Positions 57,298-64,000 of a DNA stretch of 64,000 bases are shown piece by piece. Below the pieces are notes generated by a model. That model had not been told where the DNA came from. It saw only the letters and a list, made by a program, of their open reading frames with translations, and ran no database searches. The stretch is from NCBI GenBank assembly GCA_907163345.1, contig CAJQUN010000153.1, positions 1,364,001 through 1,428,000 on the forward strand. Direction: 5' to 3'. The translations under genes and the position numbers were made by a program. This DNA is from Haberlea rhodopensis. Lineage: Eukaryota > Streptophyta > Magnoliopsida > Lamiales > Gesneriaceae. How positions within the stretch are numbered: position 1 is the first letter of the stretch; every line of letters begins with the position of its first letter.

Positions 57298-58115
57298 GAA
57301 GGCGAGGAGGTGACAGTCCAGCTTGGGACTATAAATTAAGAACTTCCGTTTTTTTTTTTCTTTCCTTGAGTCTTGTTTTTGATTTCTTGTTTTGGTGTGT
57401 TTTTGTTAGTGTGTTTGTTTTGAGTTTATCTGGGATTGAATTCGTGTGTTTTTTAATGCAGGTGTGAAAGTAAGAGCAACAATGAGCTAGGCGAGGCAAC
57501 CCGAGAGAAAGTGTTGAGAGAGAAATGAAAATCCTAAGTTCTGGAGTTGGCGATCGATCGAGACAAAATCTCGATCGATCGCCCGTTTTTTTAAATGCAT
57601 TGTGAAGTACTGCCTCGCTCGATCGATCGAGAATTTTTCCGATCGATCGAGCGAGCGGATTTTTTGAAAAAAAAGAGGCAGACGCAGCAGCCATAATTCA
57701 TTCTTCTCCTCTCCAAAACAAAACCCTAGCCATTTTTTTTTAAAATCCTTTCATCAAATCTCAAATTTTGTTCATCAAATTTCGATTTACTTCAATTCTA
57801 AGAAGTAACATTCATTCTAATGAGATTTACATTGCAGATTTGAAGATTTGAAAGGAAAATTGGGTAGAAGCGCATAAAGAAGGGAATTCCAAGCCGAGGG
57901 CCACATTTGTCCAAGATCAAGTTTTTACGAGGTAATTGGTTTCCAATCATCCTAGATTTGAGCTTTTGGTGCTTTTTCGTGAATTTTATTAGAAGGGGAT
58001 TGGAAAAGAATTTCAATTAGGAGGAAGTTGTGTGGTATTGAAAGGTGTCGGATTACAGTGTTGTGGGGTGTTAATTGAATTGAATTGAAGTAGTTGAGAA
58101 TCTGTTGGCAAAGAA
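57298..58115 (+). other. Element C spacer and ORF2 leader
   Basis: Begins gtccagcttgggactataaat as after pol in D, so protease through integrase was deleted between gag and here. Then come the palindrome cluster 57550-57651, a TC-rich leader with aaaccctagcc (57720-57731) as in many plant genes, a T-rich stretch ending acattgcag (57837) like a 3' splice site, and ORF2. The minus frame 57329-57694 is chance. Confidence 0.6.
57550..57651. repeat. CGATCGATCG cluster upstream of ORF2, element C
   Basis: Four copies (57551, 57573, 57620, 57640). CTGCCTCGCTCGATCGATCG at 57610-57629 is the exact reverse complement of the unit at 54551 and 54620 in the LTR. Confidence 0.95.
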
Positions 58116-59342
58116 ATGTCGTCCAGAAAGAGGTCAAAGCAGGCAGAAGCTTCCCAGAAGAAAAAGCAGGCAGAGGCCACTGTTTCTGAGCCAGTTTATG
58201 ATGAACAGAAGTTTCTAAATGCCAAGATTGCTGAGTTATACCCCATCTACCATAAGAAACCCCTGAGCCGTGAAAGGGGAATGAGCTTGGATAAATTGGA
58301 GTGTCCTGTCATTAGGACAGTACGCCGAAAAGGATGGTTTCAATTCATTCAGATACCGATTGATGCTGTGGTGCCGCTGGTAAGGGAGTTTTACACGAAT
58401 CTTCGAGCTGTTAGACCAGGGCACCAAGTAAGTGTTTATGTTCGAGGGAAGGATGTGTTGGTGGATCGAGCCGCAATCAACAATATTCACCGGATGCCGT
58501 TACTTCAAAACTGTGCATACCAATCTTTTAAGAGTAGCAGGATTGACTACGATGAGGTATTGACAGTTATTGGCAAGCCGGGAGTGGATTGGCAGAGGAA
58601 TGATAAAGCAGAGCCACAGTTGGTTCTAAAGAAAAATTTGAAGCCAGAGGCCCAAGCATGGTTTTCATTTGTCGCCTCGCGGGTCATGCCATCGACCCAC
58701 ACTTCTGAGGTGACAAAGGATAGAGCGGTCCTGGTATATGCCATCCTCTCAGGGAAGGAAGTGGATTTCGGCGAGATTATTGCTGATCACATTGCTGAAA
58801 TTGGAAGTAGCCCACCGACCTCCGCACTACCGTTTCCATCCACAATCACTGCTTTATGTCAGAGGAACGGAGTGACTTGGGGGGAAGACGAGGAGCTACT
58901 CCCGCCGAAGACACCAATCATTGTGGCCGATCCTACGAGACGAAGACCCTCGTACACTACACAAGCTGGAGCATCATCCTCTGCTGCAGAGCATACACGA
59001 GTTACTTTGGATTCTCTTCATAGGGATCTCCAAAACATTCGCCTGGAGCAGCAGAGCATTCACAGCATGCAGCGGGACATTCATAGCATGCAGAGAGCAT
59101 TGCAGATGGACCATGAGCAGGTAGCTCAGCGTCAGATGGAGTTCATGCACTATCAGAGTGCATGGAACACTGACATGGCCCAGGGCTTCCCAGGTTTCCA
59201 GTTCCCGCCGGAGCCACACTTTGCACCTTACCAGCCACATGCACCTCCACCTTCCGAGTACCCACCATTTCCGCCATATCAGAGCGAGGAGCACCACTAC
59301 CCAGTCCCCCCTCCGGAGCATGATGAGGATGACGATCAGTGA
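58116..59342 (+). CDS. Intact ORF2 of element C (plant transposon-associated protein)
   Basis: 408 codons, one frame, no damage. N-terminal basic patch (RKRSKQ, KKKQ, residues 4-18) could be a nuclear signal. The conserved core (about 70-230) has KGWFQFIQIPIDAVVPLVRE, FYTNL, VSVYVRGKDVLVDRAAINNI, WFSFVASRVMPSTHTSEVTK and DRAVLVYAILSGKEVDFGEI, which I recall from the Athila ORF1-type / putative plant transposon protein family (PF20167-like; not searched). Then a Q/H/R-rich probable coiled coil (296-348), a P/Y-rich stretch (360-402) and an acidic end (DEDDDQ). There are no membrane segments, so it is not env-like by structure. Its role is unknown. It is placed after gag/pol as in B. The ATG is preceded by a leader-like spacer and is the only in-frame start nearby. 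Confidence 0.9.
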   Translation: MSSRKRSKQAEASQKKKQAEATVSEPVYDEQKFLNAKIAELYPIYHKKPLSRERGMSLDKLECPVIRTVRRKGWFQFIQIPIDAVVPLVREFYTNLRAVRPGHQVSVYVRGKDVLVDRAAINNIHRMPLLQNCAYQSFKSSRIDYDEVLTVIGKPGVDWQRNDKAEPQLVLKKNLKPEAQAWFSFVASRVMPSTHTSEVTKDRAVLVYAILSGKEVDFGEIIADHIAEIGSSPPTSALPFPSTITALCQRNGVTWGEDEELLPPKTPIIVADPTRRRPSYTTQAGASSSAAEHTRVTLDSLHRDLQNIRLEQQSIHSMQRDIHSMQRALQMDHEQVAQRQMEFMHYQSAWNTDMAQGFPGFQFPPEPHFAPYQPHAPPPSEYPPFPPYQSEEHHYPVPPPEHDEDDDQ

Positions 59343-60691
59343 CGATCGTCATCATGGTATGTGTCTTTGCCTTGGCATTTATTTTTCTTGTTCATTGAGG
59401 GCAATTCACATGCTAAGTTTGGGGGGGGGGGGGGGTTTTGAGTATTTGTATATAATCTTGTTTTTGCACGTACTGATACTTGTTTTATTCCCATACCTTG
59501 CATGACTGCATGATGTTGAGACTAATTCGTCCTTGAGCATTACCAACAAAATTTTTTTTTATGGATTGAGTTATTCTTGAGAATTGATGAATTGGACTTG
59601 CAATAGTAATACATGATGAAATTAATCCTCATCTAGATAGGAGCCATGAAAATGTTTAACTTGTTTGTATATATCCTTTGTTAACTATATGTCAAAACTG
59701 AGGAATACTTTGAGCACTTATTGAGTCATGATTGAGTGAAGTATGTATTGATTAAATTGAAAACTTGTGTTAACTATGATGAGTCTTGAGTATCTTAGAG
59801 AACTCTACAGTTTAGTTGAAAGCACTTTGAGGCGAAATTTATAATTAGGAACTAGACTTGGAGATGATTTAGGCGATCTTTGGACCGTTTGAGCCTTTCA
59901 AGCCTACCTGTTATATATTATTCATTAGTGTCCCCTCTTGAGCTTTATTGAAAAAGAATGGTATATGCATTGCATATGATTAGACCCCCATTCGACATTC
60001 TTGGCAACTCATTATACCCACCTTGGTTTGAGCCTAAAAGAAAATTTTTACCTACCCCTAGGAGAGTATAATGAATCTCATTCATTGCACAGAATTGTAT
60101 ATGCAAATGAGTTCAAAAGGAACAAAAGAATGAGCAAAGAAAAAGAAAAGATGTAGAGAAAAGCCTTGAAAAGAAAAATTCAAAATAAGACCCAAAGTGG
60201 CCAAGGCTAGAAAAAAGTTGAAGAGAAGCTCAAGAAAGAGTTGAACTGATTTTTATTATACTCTCTTCTTTGAATTCCTCCTACCTTTTCTTTGAAGCCG
60301 ACACCAAAAGGCCTAACGTTATAAGCTTTTAAGACCTTTTGATCCAAGTCTAGGGAACAATTACATTAGTGGAGAAGTGCTGGATAGTAAACTTGTAGAG
60401 TAATTTAAAGTAATCTTGACTAGGAGTTAATATGGCACATGTTGATTTTAAAGATATATATGTAACTCATGTTTGACAATAGCACACACGCACGTTCCGA
60501 TGTTGCGATGCATTGTTTAACTTAGGAGAAAATGCTTCTGGTTAAATGTTGATTGAATCCTATTGATGTGTAAGTAGGATTTCTGAGCTGTTACATATGT
60601 TGCAAAGAAAATTCATGCTTAGTATCGAGTTTAACTTTCTTTTTGAGTTTATTGCTTGCTCGAGGACGATCAAGTCTAAGTTTGGGGGAGT
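59343..60691 (+). other. Element C 3' noncoding domain and polypurine tracts
   Basis: An internal purine tract at 59393-59435 (attgagggcaattc...aagttt plus 15 G) is followed by 1.2 kb conserved with A, D and B (gaggcgaaatttataatta, cccccattcgacattc, a purine stretch near 60215-60235 and pyrimidine ctctcttcttt near 60262). The terminal tract cgaggacgatcaagtctaag then tttgggggag (60661-60690) abuts the LTR. The frame 59158-59505 is chance. Confidence 0.8.
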
Positions 60692-62252
60692 TGATAGGCT
60701 TAGATTTTGAGTGTTTTTAACTGTGATTTCTTCCCATTTTCTGTACTTTTTCCTGGATGATATTATGCTTTTTGGTGTTGATTCATTTGTTTCAGGAAAT
60801 TAGATCAGAAGTGGAAGAAATGAGCTATGAGAAGATAACGGGCGAAATCGAGGCATAAAAGATGATGAAAATGTAGAAGATGGTTTCTTCAGATCTCGAT
60901 CGATCGAGAGTTATTCTCGATCGATCGAGCCAGCCAGTAGCAAGACTCAGAATTTTCGAAGGCTCGATCGATCGGTAGAAATATCGATCGATCGAGCGAG
61001 GCAGTAACTTCAGCAACAATTTTTGAGAAATCTCGATCGATCGGTGAAATTCTCGATCGATCGAGCGAGGCAGTAAGTTCCAAAAGCTGGCGTGAACAGT
61101 GCACCGATCGATCGGTGAAATTCTCGATCGATCGAGACGCGAGATCTGAAGATTTTATTTTCCTATTTTATCGAGATTTTGGAGGGCTTTTTAAGGGGAC
61201 TCTCTTCCACAGAATTAAGGAGGAATTTTGAGACAATATATCAGACTTTTTAGGTCAAGAGCAGCCGCCCTAGCCGACGCCCAACGCCGGAAGAAGGAGG
61301 TCCAATCTCCGTTCTTCGTCCAAAGTCGAGCCTATCCGTTCCGGAGTGCAAGGAAGGAACAAGAGAAGAAATCACGGTGCAACGCACGGATTCATCCATC
61401 GTTTATCGTATTTCTGAACTTAATTTATTTGATTTTCAATTTTCATTTGTTGTTTTTAAGGTCGAGAGACAAGAAAACTCATCTGTTATTGATTTGAATT
61501 AAAATTGGTTTATATTATTGAAGTTTTAGTTCGTTGTGTTTGATATTATTGATTCATTGATATTTGCGCGCATTGATATTTATTGTTCCTAAATTAATTG
61601 CATGTGTAGATCAGAGTCTAGCTAGCTTTGATTGAATTTGAGGGTTACAGCCGAGATCGAGAGATAACGCTGTAACACGCTCCATTAATTTATGATGTAT
61701 GTTACGATTGAGATCGAGAGATGATATCGCATACGTGAGAACTTGAAATCGAAAGATTTAGAGTTAATAGGTTTTGATAATTTAAGCAACTTTGAATTAG
61801 TAAATAGGTGCACGAGAGTGACTTGTTCTAATTTATTGTTAGTTTCGTTACAGCTCGAGAGAGTGTATCGAATAATCATGAAAACCTTTCACCTTTAAAA
61901 TCAATTGGTTAATAAAGTGAGAATTCCATTGAATCATTAGAGATAACATAATTGAACGACGAACTTGGTAATTTTCTCGAGTAACTTACCTTTGCATTTC
62001 CGGAACCATTCTTGTCATTATTTCTCGTTTAATTTTGTTCTTTAGTTTAATTTAGTGTTAGTTTATCAAACTCCTTTAATCGTAGGCTAAATATATTTTG
62101 ATTGATCTTATTTGGTACTTATACGTTAGTCCTTGTGGATTCGACAACCTTTACTTAATTTTCACTATACTAAAACTTGACACCGTGCACTTGCGGTAGA
62201 ATCGCTTCAATCCATACACTGAAAAATAATTGTTTAAAAATAAAAGTGATCA
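60692..62252 (+). repeat. Element C 3' LTR
   Basis: 1561 bp, nearly identical to the 5' copy; last bases gtgatca against gcgatca. Cluster of eight CGATCGATCG at 60896-61136. Followed by ATGAC. Confidence 0.95.
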
Positions 62253-62257
62253 ATGAC

Positions 62258-62538
62258 TGTCCGATCTACAGTCGTAAGTATAGGTTATTTTGCGGTCATG
62301 AGAGACTGACTTTTGTGATGACCCGCATCGAGGTACGTTTTGCCTCTTAGGTGATATGTTGGTTTTGGTATGTCGCTCTGTTTCAGAGTTTGATGTGAGA
62401 TAAGTATCCTCGCGTTTATTAATACGATTCTGATATGGTCAAGAATCGAGGTTATGGCTTCATGTTGTTGTGTAGCCTGGGTGTTACGTAATACACCAGT
62501 GCTAATTTCGAGGACGAAATTCTTTTAGTGGGGGATAT
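62258..62538 (+). other. Element E internal region, 3' end with purine tract
   Basis: Continues E after element C. Ends cgaggacgaaattcttttagtgggggata before the LTR. In autonomous chromoviruses that stretch encodes the last pol residues and purine tract. No long frame here. Confidence 0.8.
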
Positions 62539-64000
62539 TGTGATGACCAGGGATTATAGATGTTAATCCCGTAGTGTTAATAATCCCTAAAGTGGTTTTA
62601 CGTGGCGATTTGGAGTTTAATCGCGGTGTTGGGCCTTCTGGGCTCGTTTATTTGGGTAGTTGGGATCGTTGGATCCCGAGGTTGAGATTGTATTCTCATT
62701 TGGGTGAAAAACCTAAGAGTCGGGTTTTTTTAGTGTGACTCGGGATCTAGGGTGCTTGTGTGGGCACCGGTAGGGGGTTTTGGAGTTAGAGAGAGAATTT
62801 TTGAAAACAGATGATTTTTAATGAATCATGATGTATTTGTGGGGCTATTAGTATTTCGGGGTATTTTTGCTATAAATACCAGTTGAACCCAAGATTTTTA
62901 GAATTAATTTCATTTCAGCCCCAATTTTCTTCTCTCTCCCCGCATGTGATTTTTCCCGTCTGGACCAGCACCCGCCGCTTCAGGCGCTTCGCCCGCCGTC
63001 GTCCGGCCGCCGTTCGGCGCGTGCGACCCGTCACCGGCTTCGTCTCATCGAGGGGCAACTATCCCCTCCGTCAATTCGAAGTTTGGTCGCGTTTCTCGTT
63101 CGGATTTTGGCAGAATGCGTCGATCCCCAAAAGCTAGGGTTCTTCGATTTCGGTCGATTTTCCTTCCGGTTTTCGATTGGGTAACCTCCTTTACCTCTTT
63201 TTCATGCTTCTCGTGTATTTCCCTGCTGAATTGGTGGTTTGGTTCGAAATTATTTTCGAATTTTTGTAGGGTTCGGTTCGAATTTAAGGGCTTGAGTTCG
63301 AAAATTTGGGGGTTTTTGGCAAGGGTGTTGATTCTTGCTTTGATAGCTTAATTCACATTTTAGATGAATTATGGTGTTTAATTGGGTTCGATTTGTGAGA
63401 TAAGGGTTCGAAAATTTTTAGGGTGTTCTTGAACAATTTTCGATATTGTCTCATTTATTTCCCTCCCTGCATGTACCCTGCCCCGGGTCTTTTTAAAGGT
63501 TAATTGTCGTGTGTTGACAATATTTTGAGGGTTATGGGTGTGCTTGAGCATGGGTTGCATGTTCGTAAATAATTGTGAATTATTTATCGTGTTAGCACAT
63601 CGTTCCTCGGGGCATGGAACTCGAGCAAGGTTTGGCTCGGACTTCGGAGATTTAAGGTACGTGCGACGTACGAGCATTTCTATATATTAGAGCATTGTGA
63701 AATGCATAAGGTATTTTTGATTGCATTGAATATTGTGCGTATGGTTATACATATGTTGATGTAGCCAAGAAACGACCAAATCTTGATATCGCCGCTTGTA
63801 GCGTGCGTGACACTAGAGTAGGATAACTCTTACAAGACATAAGGGGTACTGGGTTTATATGACTATTGTAGGGCATTTGAGATGCCTGAGGATGATCGTA
63901 GAATCATGTATTCATTATAAGACATTGAGATGTCTAGGTTCGTAGAATCAGGTATTCATTATAAGACATTTGAGATGTCTAGGTATAATGAAGGATTGGT
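62539..64000 (+). repeat. Element E 3' LTR (cut by window end)
   Basis: Matches 47875-49338 with roughly 15-20 differences. TATA-like ctataaatacc at about 62870, the GGTACGTGCGACGTACGAGC motif at 63656-63675, hairpin array starting at 63871. The remaining 1 kb lies outside the window. Confidence 0.93.

Larger units (their letters stand above)
54257..62252 (+). mobile_element. Element C: young, complete, pol-less Athila-like element with gag and ORF2
   Basis: 7996 bp with LTRs 54257-55818 and 60692-62252, perfect target duplication ATGAC (54252-54256 and 62253-62257), intact primer site and purine tract. It encodes intact gag (426 codons) and intact ORF2 (408 codons) and nothing else. I see about six differences between the LTRs over 1.56 kb (about 0.4%), so insertion is recent. 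All cis signals needed for mobilisation are present, while protease, RT and integrase must come from elsewhere. Confidence 0.95.
47875..64000 (+). mobile_element. Element E: chromovirus-type LTR element without recognisable pol
   Basis: 5' LTR (47875-50383), initiator-Met primer site, an internal region of about 4.1 kb once C is removed (50384-54256 and 62258-62538), purine tract preceded by cgaggacgaaattctttt, and the start of the 3' LTR (62539 on). The signals are those of chromoviruses, yet I find no gag, protease, RT or integrase motif in any frame, so this looks like a large non-autonomous derivative. LTRs differ by roughly 1%. The left flank is ataac; the right one lies outside the window. 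Confidence 0.85.

Noticed and set aside
58116..59342. ORF2 as an env-like gene
   Set aside because: The position suits env, but I see no signal peptide, membrane segment or cleavage site, and the core resembles a plant transposon-associated family.
58974..59355. Long minus-strand frames opposite ORF2
   Set aside because: Shadows of the ORF2 codon pattern with no motifs.

Overview
This 64 kb window reads as intergenic heterochromatin of a plant, probably a eudicot with a repeat-rich genome. I recognise no host gene, tRNA, rRNA or CRISPR. Nearly every base belongs to LTR retrotransposons, many nested in one another. The plant assignment rests on the families present: plant Ty1/copia, plant chromoviruses, and Athila/Tat-like Ty3/gypsy elements with a tRNA-Asp-type primer site. 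The species is not identifiable by eye. Every family name here comes from recognising motifs, not from a database search.

Layout, left to right. (A) 210-13162 is a small gag-only Athila-type element split by a complete minus-strand copia element (1095-9786, target duplication GTGGA). 13163-13470 is a copia RNase H scrap. (B) 13471-24530 is a 5'-truncated Athila-like element and the only one of its group here that keeps RT, RNase H and integrase. A decayed second ORF (ORF2) lies after its pol, and a minus-strand solo LTR (K, 19638-21999, duplication AGCCC) sits in its 3' region. (D) 24536-33187 has three LTRs with two internal segments, the second carrying gag, protease and an integrase tail only. 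(F) 33188-34762 is the chromodomain end and 3' LTR of a chromovirus. (G) 34763-45486 is an Athila-type LTR present as two partial copies, each hit by a chromovirus (H) LTR at the same AATAT site. One H copy is a near-complete minus-strand element (35663-42392), the other a solo LTR (43172-45111). 45487-45636 is a possible LINE scrap and 45637-47874 a decayed minus-strand copia. (E) 47875 to the window end is a large chromovirus-type element with no recognisable pol. Nested in it is (C) 54257-62252, complete and young (duplication ATGAC, nearly identical LTRs), carrying an intact gag and an intact 408-codon ORF2 but no pol.

Two themes stand out. First, C, B, D and A look like one lineage at different stages of loss: shared gag type, shared ORF2 (B and C), a shared 3' noncoding domain bounded by two purine tracts, and a shared primer site. 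C can move only if another element supplies protease, RT and integrase; a B-like element is the natural candidate. Second, most of the families here carry their own array of short palindromes or hairpins in LTRs or leaders: CGATCGATCG in six families, GGCGTAWTTACGCC in B, AGCG...CGCT types in H, K and E, and a telobox palindrome in the copia leader. In E the stem bases change in compensating pairs. In B and C the same palindrome type occurs both in the LTR and in the leader of ORF2.
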